NCBI RefSeq assembly: GCF_014678725.1
Contig: NZ_CP061497.1
Span: 186,001 to 250,000, forward strand
Direction of reading: 5' to 3'
From: Thermomonas sp. XSG
GTDB lineage: Bacteria; Pseudomonadota; Gammaproteobacteria; Xanthomonadales; Xanthomonadaceae
DNA: 64,000 nucleotides
Part shown: in pieces, positions 1 through 12,318 of the stretch
Layout: each line of letters starts with the position of its first letter
How positions within the stretch are numbered: position 1 is the stretch's first letter
Notes under the pieces: model-generated
Database searches by the model: none
Told to the model about the DNA's origin: nothing
What the model saw: the letters and a program-made list of their open reading frames with translations, nothing else
Translations under genes and position numbers: made by a program

Positions 1-109
1 GGGGGTCAACGCAGGCCGTCAAGAATACCAGAGCCCCCGCCACAGCCCGCGCCGCTGCGATGCCTAGCAAGCCACGGCACATTTCCTGCATGGAAGGACA
101 CAACGCCAT
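1..109 (-). CDS. Partial lipoprotein gene (5' end, cut by the left edge)
   Basis: Read leftward, this strand opens with three in-frame ATGs (positions 109, 91 and 82) and then encodes a basic residue, a hydrophobic stretch and the lipobox-like end F-L-T-A-C followed by V-D-P, just before the window ends. That is the layout of a lipoprotein signal peptide cleaved before Cys by signal peptidase II. It is divergent from the diguanylate cyclase gene that starts at 122, so the two would share a very short promoter region. Only about 27 to 36 codons are visible, so the mature protein is unknown. The start is uncertain: ATG at 82 has an AGGA very close upstream, and ATG at 109 has a GGACGGA-like site. 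Confidence 0.5.
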   Translation of the reverse strand, partial: MALCPSMQEMCRGLLGIAAARAVAGALVFLTACVDP

Positions 110-121
110 TATTCCGTCCCC

Positions 122-1153
122 ATGCGCATCCTTGCCGCTCTCGTCCTGCTGCTGGCGTCATTGCCGCTGTCCGCGGCCACCGGCACCCCTGCCCCGTCGC
201 CGCAGGTTGCGGAAAGCGACAGCCAGCCCGCCCAATGCATTCGCCTGCAGGGCAGCCTGTCCCGTCAGACCACCGCGCTGGCGGAACTGCAGGCGCGCAG
301 CCAGGCACTGTCTTCCCAGCGCGAGCTGGAGCGGATGCGCAACGAAAGCCGTATCCAGGCGCTGGAGAACGAAAAGGCAAGGCTGCTGTCGGCCGCGGTG
401 ATCGCGGTGCTGATCCTGCTGTTGGCGGCGGCGACCGCATTCGGACTGCTGCTGCGCAAGCGCCATCGGCAGCTGCGGCGGCTCAGTGAAATCGACGTGC
501 TGACCGGCCTGGGCAACCGCCGCGCAGCCGCACGCAAACTCGACGCGATGGCGATCCAGCGCGGCCCGGAGGGCACCCGCCACGTGCTGTTCCTGATCGA
601 TGTCGATCATTTCAAGCAGATCAACGACAGCCATGGCCACCACGTCGGCGACGAGGTACTGGTCGCCCTGGCGGCGAGGCTGAAGACGGCCTGCCGTCCC
701 ACCGACCTGGTGGCGCGCTGGGGCGGCGAGGAATTTCTGGTCGCCTGCACCAACCTGACCCGCGAACAGGCCGAACAGGTCGCCGCACGCCTGCGCCGGG
801 CAATGGCCTACACGCTGGAAACCCCATATGCCAACCGCCCGGTCACGGTGTCGCTGGGATTGGCGCCGATCCCGTTCTTCGACGGCGGCAACGACCCCGC
901 GGCCGCCAGCTGTTGGGACTACGCGCTGCGCATGGCCGACCGCGCCCTCTACGCCGCCAAGCGCCATCGCGACGCCTGGGTGGGCTACTGGGGGGCGCAG
1001 CTGCCCGACAACGCCACCGCCGAGGCGGTGCTGGAGCAGCCGGAGGCGGCCGATGGCATCGTCACCGTGATGTCCAGCGTGCCGCGGATCGTCGCAACCT
1101 CACTGACGGCCGCCCGCGCGCGCAGCCTCAGGGCACTGCGCGCGCAGGGGTGA
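122..1153 (+). CDS. Membrane-anchored diguanylate cyclase (GGDEF domain)
   Basis: 343 residues. Predicted to make cyclic-di-GMP from two GTP on the cytoplasmic side. Order: signal-like hydrophobic N-terminus (about 1-19), a short periplasmic part with a heptad-like helix (about 45-88), a membrane helix (about 91-111), then a GGDEF domain from about 120. The catalytic motif is GGEEF (201-205), preceded by the substrate segment DVDHFKQIND and an inhibitory-site RxxD (R192, D195) five residues before it, so the enzyme is probably active and product-inhibited. About 65 residues follow the domain without a recognised fold. It ends seven bases from the convergent prfB. In Xanthomonas I recall lysS downstream of prfB; here this gene occupies that place. 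Confidence 0.9.
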   Translation: MRILAALVLLLASLPLSAATGTPAPSPQVAESDSQPAQCIRLQGSLSRQTTALAELQARSQALSSQRELERMRNESRIQALENEKARLLSAAVIAVLILLLAAATAFGLLLRKRHRQLRRLSEIDVLTGLGNRRAAARKLDAMAIQRGPEGTRHVLFLIDVDHFKQINDSHGHHVGDEVLVALAARLKTACRPTDLVARWGGEEFLVACTNLTREQAEQVAARLRRAMAYTLETPYANRPVTVSLGLAPIPFFDGGNDPAAASCWDYALRMADRALYAAKRHRDAWVGYWGAQLPDNATAEAVLEQPEAADGIVTVMSSVPRIVATSLTAARARSLRALRAQG

Positions 1154-1159
1154 TCGCGC

Positions 1160-2288
1160 TCAGACCGCGTCGTTACGCTTGGCGCCGGCCTCCAGGCCCG
1201 ATTTGAGGCTGGCTTCGACGAATTCGTCGAGGTCTCCGTCCAACACCTTCTGGGTATCGCTGCGCTCGATGCCGGTGCGCAGGTCCTTGATCCGGCTCTG
1301 GTCCAGCACATAGTTCCGGATCTGGCTGCCCCAGCCCACGTCGGACTTGGTCGCTTCCAGCGCGTCCCTCTCGGCATTGCGCTTCTGCACTTCCAGCTCG
1401 TAGAGCTTGGCCGCCAGCATCTTCATCGCGCGGTCGCGGTTCGCGTGCTGACTGCGCTCGGTCTGGCAGGCCACCACCACGCCGGATGGCACGTGGGTAA
1501 TACGCACCGCCGACTCGGTCTTGTTGACGTGCTGGCCGCCCGCACCGGATGAGCGGTACACGTCGGTCTTGAGGTCGGCCGGATTGATCTCGATGTCGAT
1601 GTCATCGTCCACTTCCGGCGACACGAACACACTGGTGAAGCTCGTGTGGCGGCGATTGTCGGAGTCGAACGGCGACTTGCGCACCAGCCGGTGCACGCCG
1701 ATCTCGGTCTTCAGCCAGCCATAGGCGTATTCGCCCTCCACCCGGAAGGTAGCGGACTTGATGCCGGCCACGTCGCCGCCGGAGGCTTCCAGCAGCTCGG
1801 TTTTCCAGCCGCGCGACTCGCACCAGCGCAGGTACATGCGCAGCAGCATTTCCGCCCAGTCCTGCGCTTCGGTGCCACCGGCGCCGGCCTGGATGTCGAC
1901 AAACGCGTTGCAGCTGTCCATCTGCCCAGAGAACATGCGCTGGAACTCGATCGCCTCCACGCCCTTTTCGTACTGGTCGACGTCGGCTACCACGGCCTGC
2001 GCGGTGTCCTCGTCGTCTTCCATCTCGGCCAGTTCCAGCAGCTCGCCCGCGCCGACCAGGCCATCAGTCAGATTGCGGATGCCGTTGACGGTCTTGTCCA
2101 GCAGCGAACGCTCGCGCCCCAGCGCCTGCGCACGGGCCGGGTCGTTCCAGACGTCCGGATGTTCCAGTTCGCGTTCTACTTCTTCCAGGCGCTCGCGCTT
2201 GGTGTCGTAGTCAAAGATACCCCCGGAGCGCATCGAGCCGACCGGTCAGGTCGGCGATGCGGGCTCGGATGGGATTGAGCTCAATCAT
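1160..2288 (-). CDS. prfB: Peptide chain release factor 2 (programmed +1 frameshift)
   Basis: RF2 terminates translation at UGA and UAA. The protein is split over two frames: 25 codons from ATG at 2288 to CTT at 2214, an in-frame TGA at 2213-2211, then the main frame resuming with GAC at 2212 and running to 1160, about 375 residues after a +1 shift. This is the classic RF2 autoregulatory frameshift: scarce RF2 lets ribosomes slip past the TGA. The main part has the SPF stop-codon recognition tripeptide (in RKSPFDS) and the GGQ peptidyl-hydrolysis motif (in [10 protein letters not shown]). Calling the gene from the downstream ATG at 2233 gives a false N-terminus beginning MRSGG. A TAAAAT hexamer at 2325-2320 is a possible -10. 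lysS is not next to it. Confidence 0.97.
2210..2225 (-). promoter_or_regulatory. RF2 recoding site (internal Shine-Dalgarno, slippery CTT, TGA, C)
   Basis: Read on the minus strand the site is CGGGGGTATCTTTGAC. It contains a G-rich internal Shine-Dalgarno-like run placed as in E. coli RF2, the slippery CTT codon, the in-frame TGA and the following C that makes TGA a weak stop. The E. coli RF2 site differs only in the first base of this stretch. It lets ribosomes shift +1 in inverse proportion to RF2 supply. Confidence 0.95.
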
Positions 2289-2468
2289 GGGGAAAACCGA
2301 AGATTCGGGTGAATGCGACATTTTAACAGTGCGTGGCGCCTCTTACGCCGGGGCAATAGTGCCGCCGGCTTTCCGCGCACAGGTTCGCAATGTATGCGGA
2401 AGAAGCGCGAAGGCTGGTGACGCGCGCATCATGGAGGGGGCCGGGTCGGAGAATGGACCCGGCAGGCC

Positions 2469-3347
2469 TCAACCCTCCAGCCCGGCTCGCTGCCGCAGGT
2501 CGGCGCGGTAGGTGCGGCTGCACGGCAGCTTCGCGCCATCCCGCATGTGCACACGCGCATCGCCGGTTTCCAGCGGTTCGATGGAGGCGATGTGGTCGAG
2601 GTTGACCATGTAGCTGCGGTGCACGCGGGCGAAGCGGGCCGGGTCCAAACGCGCCTCGATGCCACCCAGGGTGCTGCGCAGCGGGTAGTCGTGGCCGCGC
2701 ACCCGCAGGTTCACGTAGTTGCCCGAGGCCTGCAGCCACTCGATGTCGTTGGCCGCCACCAGAAATTCCCGGCCCAGCTTGCGCACCAGAAAGCGCTCGG
2801 GCCGGTCCACCGGCTCGACCGGCGGGCCTTCGTCCGGCAGTGCGAGCAGCATGGCCTCGCCCTGCAGACGGCGCAGCAGCAAACGATAGCCCTCGATGGT
2901 CAGGACCACGCCGGCATAGGAGCGGACGTCCTTCAGGTATTCGTAGCCGAACTCCCACCACCAGGGGGTGAAGTCATAGCTGTCGCCGACGCTGGCGTAG
3001 GCAGCCTTGCGCAGGGCCACCATCCCGGCCACGTGCAGGATCGACCACACCAGGCTACCCAGCACGTGCAGTGCCAGCACCCGCCGCCAGTCGTCGAGCC
3101 GCAACGGGAACCGGCGGGTGAACCAGGCCACCGCCGGCACCAGTGCCAGGGCGACCAGCGCCGAACTGGTTTCCCAGACCGCCGGCTGCCATGCGCTGAA
3201 TCCCAGGTGCAGCCGGCGCACGTCCATGTTCACGGTGATGCTGTTGGCCAGCGCCGACACCAGGTATTGGACGACCCAGAACCCGGCCTCGACGCCGCGG
3301 CGCCACGGCTGGTAACGCTGGTAGAGAGTCGGGACGACTTGTTGCAT
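2469..3347 (-). CDS. rpfD: LytTR-family membrane regulator, RpfD-like
   Basis: 292 residues from ATG 3347. The N-terminal half has about four hydrophobic helices and no receiver domain. The C-terminal 100 or so residues are a LytTR DNA-binding domain (begins RFLVRKLGREFLVAANDIEWL; conserved RVHRSYMVNLDHI). LytTR proteins bind DNA through beta-strands, so this is likely a membrane-bound transcription regulator. Its place between prfB and recJ matches rpfD in the Xanthomonas rpf cluster as I recall it; the symbol rests on that synteny plus fold. It is divergent from the acyltransferase gene at 3500. The upstream extension to 3488 reads as non-coding-like Pro/Arg sequence, and a TACAAT hexamer six bases before ATG 3347 supports the shorter start. 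Confidence 0.8.
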   Translation of the reverse strand: MQQVVPTLYQRYQPWRRGVEAGFWVVQYLVSALANSITVNMDVRRLHLGFSAWQPAVWETSSALVALALVPAVAWFTRRFPLRLDDWRRVLALHVLGSLVWSILHVAGMVALRKAAYASVGDSYDFTPWWWEFGYEYLKDVRSYAGVVLTIEGYRLLLRRLQGEAMLLALPDEGPPVEPVDRPERFLVRKLGREFLVAANDIEWLQASGNYVNLRVRGHDYPLRSTLGGIEARLDPARFARVHRSYMVNLDHIASIEPLETGDARVHMRDGAKLPCSRTYRADLRQRAGLEG

Positions 3348-3359
3348 CCGCGCATTGTA
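3345..3359 (-). promoter_or_regulatory. Putative leaderless promoter of the LytTR gene
   Basis: Minus strand: TACAAT (3359-3354), six bases, then ATG (3347-3345). TACAAT is one base from the sigma-70 -10 consensus, and transcription would begin at or next to the A of ATG. No clear -35 was identified. No Shine-Dalgarno is present in the gap. Confidence 0.5.
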
Positions 3360-3499
3360 GGGGGCGGGCCGGGCGTTCCGTCCCCGGTTCGTCCCCGGGT
3401 TCCGCGGCCCGTCCCAAACCCGCGTCGCACGGTCACTACGGGGTGGCGGGCCCGCCTGTGCGACGGAAGGCTGGCGGTTCCTTCGCAACGGCCATTCCC

Positions 3500-4699
3500 A
3501 TGCAACGCCGCCTCGACATCGACCGGGTACGCGTCCTCGCCTTCGGCCTGCTGGTTCTGTACCACGTGGGCATGTACTACGTGAGCTGGGACTGGCACGT
3601 CAAAAGCCCACATGCCGGCCCCGCGCTGGAACCGCTGATGCTGCTGACCAGCCCATGGCGGATGTCGCTGCTGTTCGTGGTCTCGGGCGTGGCTACCGCC
3701 TTCCTGCTGGCCAAGGCGAACCGTGGCGACGGGCGCTTCCTCGGCCGGCGCTCGTGGCGGCTGCTGCTGCCGCTGCTGTTCGGCATGTATGTGGTGGTGC
3801 CGCCGCAGGTCTACTACGAACTGGTCGAAAAAGTGCCGGGCGGCTTCCACGCCAGCTACGCCGCATTCATGGCCACCTACCTGCGCGGCGGCGACTTCTA
3901 TTGCGCGGCCCCCGGCGACTGCGTGGACGCGCCGACCTGGAACCACCTGTGGTTCCTCGCCTACCTGTGGACCTATACCGTCGCCCTCTGGCTGCTGCTG
4001 AAACTGGCGCCGGCGGCGATGCAATCGGTCGGTGGCTGGCTCGGGCGGCGGCTGTCGGGCCCGGGCGCGCTGTTGTGGCCGATGGCGTGGCTGGCGCTGG
4101 CAAGGCTGGCGTTGGCGGGGCGCTTCGAGTCCACCCATGACCTGGTGGACGACTGGTACAACCACGCCCAATACCTGCCCATGTTCCTGCTGGGCTACCT
4201 GCTGGCGTTCTCGGCCGGGTTCTGGGAAGCGCTGCAGCGCCACCGCAAAGTCGCGCTGGGCATCGCCCTCGCCGGCTACGCCGTGATCACCGGCGTCTGG
4301 TATTTCTCCGGCTACAGCGACGAAGTGCCGCCGCCCGAGGGCCTGCGCATGCTGTTGCGGCTTGTGTGGGGCATTAACCAGTGGTGCGCGATCGCGGCCA
4401 TGTTCGGCTACGCCTACCGCCTGCGCGATGTCGACAGCCCCGCTTTGCGCTACCTCACCCCGGCGGTATTCCCGGTCTACATCCTGCACCAGACCGTCAT
4501 CGTCGCACTGGCGCACGGCGCCAAACCGCTGGCCCTGCCGCCGCTGCTGGAAGGTCCGCTGCTGGTGGTGCTGACCTTCGCGGCGTGTTTCGGCGGTTAC
4601 GAGCTGATCCGGCGGATCCCTGTGCTGCGGCCGCTGTTTGGCCTCAGGCGGGAACCGACGCGGCTGCCGCTTCCCGATGCACCACCACGAGCTGGATAG
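3500..4699 (+). CDS. Acyltransferase 3 family membrane protein (OpgC/MdoC-like)
   Basis: 399 residues from ATG 3500; an upstream ATG at 3443 would add 19 residues unlike the family. It has about ten hydrophobic segments throughout. The N-terminus RRLDIDRVRVLAFGLLVLYHVGMYY carries the R-x10-H pattern typical of the acyltransferase-3 family, which transfers acyl groups such as succinyl or acetyl to extracytoplasmic glycans; the closest type by eye is the glucan-modifying OpgC kind. The substrate is unknown. Its 3' end overlaps the convergent recJ by 56 bases, so the two transcripts are complementary there. The start of the divergent LytTR gene is 152 bases away. Confidence 0.85.
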   Translation: MQRRLDIDRVRVLAFGLLVLYHVGMYYVSWDWHVKSPHAGPALEPLMLLTSPWRMSLLFVVSGVATAFLLAKANRGDGRFLGRRSWRLLLPLLFGMYVVVPPQVYYELVEKVPGGFHASYAAFMATYLRGGDFYCAAPGDCVDAPTWNHLWFLAYLWTYTVALWLLLKLAPAAMQSVGGWLGRRLSGPGALLWPMAWLALARLALAGRFESTHDLVDDWYNHAQYLPMFLLGYLLAFSAGFWEALQRHRKVALGIALAGYAVITGVWYFSGYSDEVPPPEGLRMLLRLVWGINQWCAIAAMFGYAYRLRDVDSPALRYLTPAVFPVYILHQTVIVALAHGAKPLALPPLLEGPLLVVLTFAACFGGYELIRRIPVLRPLFGLRREPTRLPLPDAPPRAG

Positions 4700-6341
4700 C
4701 ATCGCCGCCGCGATAATCGTCGGGCGCGAGCCGATACGCGACATGGATCCGTCGACCCGGCTCCTCGCCGTTCCAGCCGTTGAAGTGGATGGCGTTGCAA
4801 CGGCGTCCGCCGAGCTCGAGTTCCAGCTTGAGATGGCGTTCCTTCAGCACGCGGAAGCCCAGCACCTCGAACTCGCCGTCGAACAGCGGCTCGGGGTAGC
4901 CCTGGCCCCAATGCCCACCGTCGCGCAGCGCCAGCGCGACATCCGCCCGCAAGTCGTCCGCACGCAGCTCACCATCGCTGTGCAGTTCCTCGGTCAGCAG
5001 CACGGGGTCCAGCCACTCGCGCGCGACCTGCACGAACGCCTCGCGGAACGTAGGGAAGGCGTCTCGCGGCAGGCTCAGGCCCGCCGCCATCGCATGCCCG
5101 CCGAAGCGCGGCACCAGCCCGGGGTGGCGGGCATCCACCAGCGCCAGCGCATCGCGAACGTGGAAGCCGGGAATCGAACGCGCCGAGCCCCGCAGCATGT
5201 CGCCGTCCGGCTCCGCCGGGGCGAAAGCGATGGCGGGCCGGTGCAGGCGCTCCTTCAGCTTGGACGCCACCAGCCCGACCACGCCGGGATGCCAGTCGGG
5301 GTCGAACAGGCAGGCCGCGTGGCTGGCATCGATGTCGTCCAGCCGGGTGTCGGCCACGTCCTGCATGTCGGCCTGCAGCGCACGGCGCTCGTCGTTGATG
5401 CCATGCAGTATGGCCGCCAGTTCGCGCGCCTGCGTCGCGTGGTCGGTGAGCAGGCATTCGATGCCGATGCCCATGTCCTCCAGCCGCCCCGCCGCGTTGA
5501 TGCGCGGGCCGATGGCAAAGCCGATGTCGACGGTGGACAGGGTGGCGTCGCGCCGGCCCGAGACCTCGATCAGGGCGCGCAGCCCGGCGCTGCCCTGCCC
5601 GGCCCGCAACCGCCGCAGCCCGGCCCCGACCAGGGCGCGGTTGTTGGCATCCAGCGGCACCATGTCGGCCACGGTGCCCACGGCGACCAGATCCAGCAGC
5701 ACGGAAAGATCGGCCTTCGATTCCAGAGCGGCGCGCAGCGCCAGCAGCACGTAGAACATCACCCCGACGCCGGCCAGCACCTTGCTCGGGAAGCCGCAGC
5801 CGGGCTGGTTTGGATTGACGATGGCATCGGCCGGCGGCAGCGTTGGCCCAGGCAGATGGTGGTCGGTGACCAGCACCTGCCAGCCTTGCGCCTTGGCCGC
5901 CCGGATACCGGCATGGCAGGCGATGCCGTGGTCCACCGTGACCACAAGGTCGGGCTGCAGCGCCGCCAGTTCCTCCACCAGTCCGGGGGTCAGGCCGTAG
6001 CCATGGACGATGCGGTTGGGCACCGCATGGGAGACCCGACGTGCACCCAGCAGGCGCAGGCCGCGTACGCCCACCGCGCAGGCGGTGGCGCCGTCGCAGT
6101 CGAAATCGCCGACAACAAGGATATGCGCGTCCGCATCGATCGCCGCGCGCAGCAACCGCACCGCCGCGTCGATGCCCAGCAGGTCCGAAGGCGGCAGCAG
6201 GTCGGCCAACCGCGGCATCGCCGCGCGCGCATCGCTGCCGCGCGCGGCGTGCACCCGGCGCAGCAGTTCGGGCCAGTGCGCGGGCCAGTCGCCAACCGGT
6301 TCGGAAGGCGGCCGGCGGACGATGCGGCGGACCGCAGTCAT
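4644..6341 (-). CDS. recJ: Single-stranded-DNA-specific exonuclease RecJ
   Basis: 565 residues, about the usual RecJ length. RecJ degrades single-stranded DNA 5' to 3' in recombinational and mismatch repair. DHH-superfamily metal motifs are visible: VVGDFDCDGATA near residue 95, TVDHGI near 140, VTDHHLPG near 155, and the later DHH-associated GGHAMAAGLSL. It is the last gene of a tightly packed minus-strand series. Its ATG overlaps the rpfE stop by four bases (ATGA), implying translational coupling. The recJ-rpfE-greA order is that of xanthomonads. Confidence 0.96.
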   Translation of the reverse strand: MTAVRRIVRRPPSEPVGDWPAHWPELLRRVHAARGSDARAAMPRLADLLPPSDLLGIDAAVRLLRAAIDADAHILVVGDFDCDGATACAVGVRGLRLLGARRVSHAVPNRIVHGYGLTPGLVEELAALQPDLVVTVDHGIACHAGIRAAKAQGWQVLVTDHHLPGPTLPPADAIVNPNQPGCGFPSKVLAGVGVMFYVLLALRAALESKADLSVLLDLVAVGTVADMVPLDANNRALVGAGLRRLRAGQGSAGLRALIEVSGRRDATLSTVDIGFAIGPRINAAGRLEDMGIGIECLLTDHATQARELAAILHGINDERRALQADMQDVADTRLDDIDASHAACLFDPDWHPGVVGLVASKLKERLHRPAIAFAPAEPDGDMLRGSARSIPGFHVRDALALVDARHPGLVPRFGGHAMAAGLSLPRDAFPTFREAFVQVAREWLDPVLLTEELHSDGELRADDLRADVALALRDGGHWGQGYPEPLFDGEFEVLGFRVLKERHLKLELELGGRRCNAIHFNGWNGEEPGRRIHVAYRLAPDDYRGGDAIQLVVVHREAAAASVPA

Positions 6342-7261
6342 GCCGACAGCGCCGGCAGCGGCCGGCGCCAGATCCGCCAGCGCTGGCTGGAGCTCAGTGC
6401 GAACGACAGACCATCGGCAAAATCGAAGTCCGCCTCGCCGCGCGCGGCAGCCGGCGCCAGCCAGCGATCCAGAAGCGCGCGCGGATCGCGCTGGCCGCGC
6501 AGGTCGACCAGCGCATCACCCTCTACTTGGTCGATTGCGGGCAGCGGCATGCCCTGCAGCTTGCCCAACCGGGCCGCACCCAGCACCGCGGGATCATCGG
6601 AATACACGGTCGGCGCAGTGGCCGATACCGCATCGGGCAGGTTGCCGCCGCCCCAGAACCACAGCGCATTCACTGGCACCCGGCCCGAAGCCAGTCGCGC
6701 GGCGTTGTGCGGATGGTTGTGCAGGGTGATCTGCAGCTCGCTTTCCAGCGCCCGCCAGCGGCGCGCCGCGTCGCCACGCGGCGCGTGGTCGAACACGTCG
6801 TCGCCCAGCGCCTGGTCGGGCGAGACGAAGGCCGGCAATGGCGTCCCGCCGGGCAGGCGCAGGTACCAGCGCGTCGGATGCGGCGCATCCAGCGCGAAGC
6901 CGGCATCACCGAACAGCGGCCGCAGCGCCGGCAGCAGCGCGTCCACGTCGGCCTGGTCCATGCCCAGGTTGGCACCGATACCGAGCAGGCGCGCGCCGTT
7001 GATGTCGGGACGGATGTGGGCGGGATCGGCGCGCAGCCAGGTCGCGCCACGCGCCTCGCCCTCGCCCGCGTCCAGCAGCCGCGTCATTGCGGCCGCAGGC
7101 CAGCCGCGCGGGCGCAGGTCGAAGTGGCGGGCCAGCAACTCCGGCTCACCGGGGTCCGCCTGCCTGCGGTCGGCGCGACCCAGCGCCTTCGCCAATGCGG
7201 GCGGCAGGGCTATGCCGGCGAACCGCGAGGCCGCCGGCAGCAGCAGCGTCAGCCGCGCCAC
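6338..7261 (-). CDS. rpfE: RpfE family protein (function unknown)
   Basis: 307 residues. It belongs to the family annotated in Xanthomonas as regulatory protein RpfE, sometimes labelled a phosphoglycerate-mutase-like protein; no biochemical activity is established to my knowledge. Visible features are a Leu/Ala-rich N-terminus (MARLTLLLPAASRFAG), segments RPDINGARLLGIGANLGM and LWFWGGGNLP, and no signal peptide or membrane helix, so it is probably cytoplasmic. The start is three bases after the greA stop and its end overlaps the recJ start. The assignment rests on sequence character plus position between greA and recJ. No enzyme motif was recognised. Confidence 0.8.
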   Translation of the reverse strand: MARLTLLLPAASRFAGIALPPALAKALGRADRRQADPGEPELLARHFDLRPRGWPAAAMTRLLDAGEGEARGATWLRADPAHIRPDINGARLLGIGANLGMDQADVDALLPALRPLFGDAGFALDAPHPTRWYLRLPGGTPLPAFVSPDQALGDDVFDHAPRGDAARRWRALESELQITLHNHPHNAARLASGRVPVNALWFWGGGNLPDAVSATAPTVYSDDPAVLGAARLGKLQGMPLPAIDQVEGDALVDLRGQRDPRALLDRWLAPAAARGEADFDFADGLSFALSSSQRWRIWRRPLPALSA

Positions 7262-7264
7262 GGC

Positions 7265-7740
7265 TCAGCCCTTGTAGGCGACCGAAACGATCTCGTACTC
7301 GCGGGTGCCGCCCGGCGCTTCGATGGTGATGGCGTCGCCCTCGTTCTTGCCGATCAGCGCGCGCGCCACCGGCGAGGAAATCGCGATCAGCCCCTGCTTG
7401 ATGTCGGCCTCGAGGTCGCCGACGATCTGGTAGGTCTTCTCCTCGTCGGTATCGCAATCCACCACGACCACGGTCGCGCCGAACACCACCTTGTCGCCGG
7501 CATCCAGCTTCGAAACGTCGATGACCTGGGCGTGCGACAGCTCCGCCTCCAGCTGTTTGATGCGGCCTTCGATGAAGCCCTGCTGCTCGCGCGCGGCATG
7601 GTACTCGGCGTTCTCCTTGAGATCGCCATGGGCGCGGGCCTCGGCGATCGCCTCGATCACCGCGGGACGCTTGACCGACTTCAGTTCTTCCAGTTCCGCG
7701 CGCAGGCGCTGCGCGCCCTTGGCGGTGATGGGTGCACGGC

Positions 7741-7744
<4 letters not shown>
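7265..7744 (-). CDS. greA: Transcription elongation factor GreA
   Basis: 159 residues, the normal GreA length. GreA enters the secondary channel of RNA polymerase and stimulates cleavage of backtracked transcripts. The N-terminal coiled coil carries the acidic tip ([16 protein letters not shown], residues about 36-52), and the C-terminal globular domain has the family pattern [16 protein letters not shown]. The ATG overlaps the carB stop by four bases (ATGA), so greA is probably translated from the carAB message. Linkage of greA to carB is common in gammaproteobacteria; here rpfE and recJ follow without a gap. Confidence 0.98.
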
Positions 7745-10981
<3,237 letters not shown>

Positions 10982-10989
<8 letters not shown>

Positions 10990-12133
10990 TGTTGTTCTTC
11001 TCCATCAACGCAACGAAACGATCGAACAGGGGCGACACGTCCTGCGGCCCCGGGCTGGCTTCCGGGTGGCCCTGGAAGCTGAACGCCGGCGCGTCGGTCA
11101 ATTCGATGCCCTGGTTGGTGCCGTCGAACAGCGAGCGGTGGGTGACCCGCGCGTTCGACGGCAGGCTGGCTTCGTCGATGCAGAAGCCATGATTTTGCGA
11201 GGTGATCAGTACCCGGCCGCTGTCGAGGTCCTGCACCGGATGGTTGGCGCCATGGTGGCCGTGCGGCATCTTCATGGTGCGCGCGCCGACCGCCAGACCC
11301 AGCAGCTGGTGCCCGAGGCAGATGCCGTACAAAGGGATCCTGGCGTTGATGAATTCGCGGATCGCGCCGATCGCGTAGTCGCAGGGCGCGGGGTCGCCCG
11401 GGCCGTTGGACAGGAACACGCCGTCGGGCTGCATTGCCAGCACCTCGGCCGCAGGCGTCTGCGCAGGCACCACGTGCACATCGCAACCGCGTTCGGCCAG
11501 CATGCGCAGGATGTTGCGCTTGGCACCGAAGTCGTAGGCAACGACCTTGAACTTCGACTCCGCGCGCACGAACGTGTTGCTATCGAGGTCCAGCTGACCT
11601 TCGCCCCAGCGGTAGGGTTCGGTGGTGCTGACCACCTTGGCCAGGTCCATGTCCTTCAGGCCGGGGAACTTGCGCGCCGCCTCGATGGCGTGTTCGACGT
11701 CCAACACCTCATCGTGGCTGGCCGCCGCCAGCAGCGCCGCGTTCTGCGAGCCGCGCTCGCGCAGGATGCGGGTCAGCTTGCGGGTGTCGATGCCGGCGAT
11801 CGCGCGGATCCCGCGCGCCTGCAGCCACTCCGGCAGCGCCACCTGGCTGCGCCAGTTGCTGGGCCGGCGCGGCACGTCGCGCACGATCAACCCGGCGGCC
11901 CAGGCCTGCGCGGCCTCGTCGTCCTGGTCGGTGCAGCCGGTGTTGCCGATATGCGGATAGGTCAGCATGACCAGCTGGCGGGCGTAGGAAGGATCGGTGA
12001 GGATCTCCTGGTAGCCGGTCATCGCGGTGTTGAACACCGCTTCGCCCACGGACAGGCCGGGGGCGCCCACGGAAATGCCCTCGAAGACCGTACCGTCTTC
12101 AAGCGCGAGAATGGCGGGATTATTCAAGTGCAT
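10982..12133 (-). CDS. carA: Carbamoyl-phosphate synthase small (glutaminase) subunit
   Basis: 383 residues. It hydrolyses glutamine and channels ammonia to CarB. The N-terminal small-subunit domain ([26 protein letters not shown]) is followed by a class I glutamine amidotransferase domain with the nucleophile Cys in [12 protein letters not shown] and the catalytic His-Glu in [11 protein letters not shown]. It is the first gene of the overlapping carA-carB-greA-rpfE-recJ series. The 185 bases to dapB hold a TACAAT hexamer (12214-12209) that could be the -10 of a promoter giving a leader of about 70 bases, but no good -35 is seen, so promoter control by pyrimidines or arginine cannot be judged. 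Confidence 0.98.
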
Positions 12134-12318
12134 CGCCCTGCGTCAGGTTGCAAGAAAGCGCCGAAGCGGGGCTACCGGTTCGGAGCTGAGGGGGTTAGGC
12201 GAGCGGGAATTGTACCGATGCGGCCGCGCTGGCGCCAGCGTTGCAGCGCTCCCCGGCGGGCTCCCGGATGCAGGGCAGCCGCAGCGCCGGTTGCCGCGCG
12301 GGGCGGCGCGGCACTCCG

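Noticed and set aside
4638-7277. 879-codon plus-strand frame across recJ and rpfE
   Set aside because: Antisense shadow of two well-supported genes, with low-complexity Arg/Ala/Ser composition.
12134-12318. Riboswitch or attenuator before carA
   Set aside because: GC-rich sequence can fold in many ways, but no leader peptide, T-run terminator or known aptamer core was recognised.
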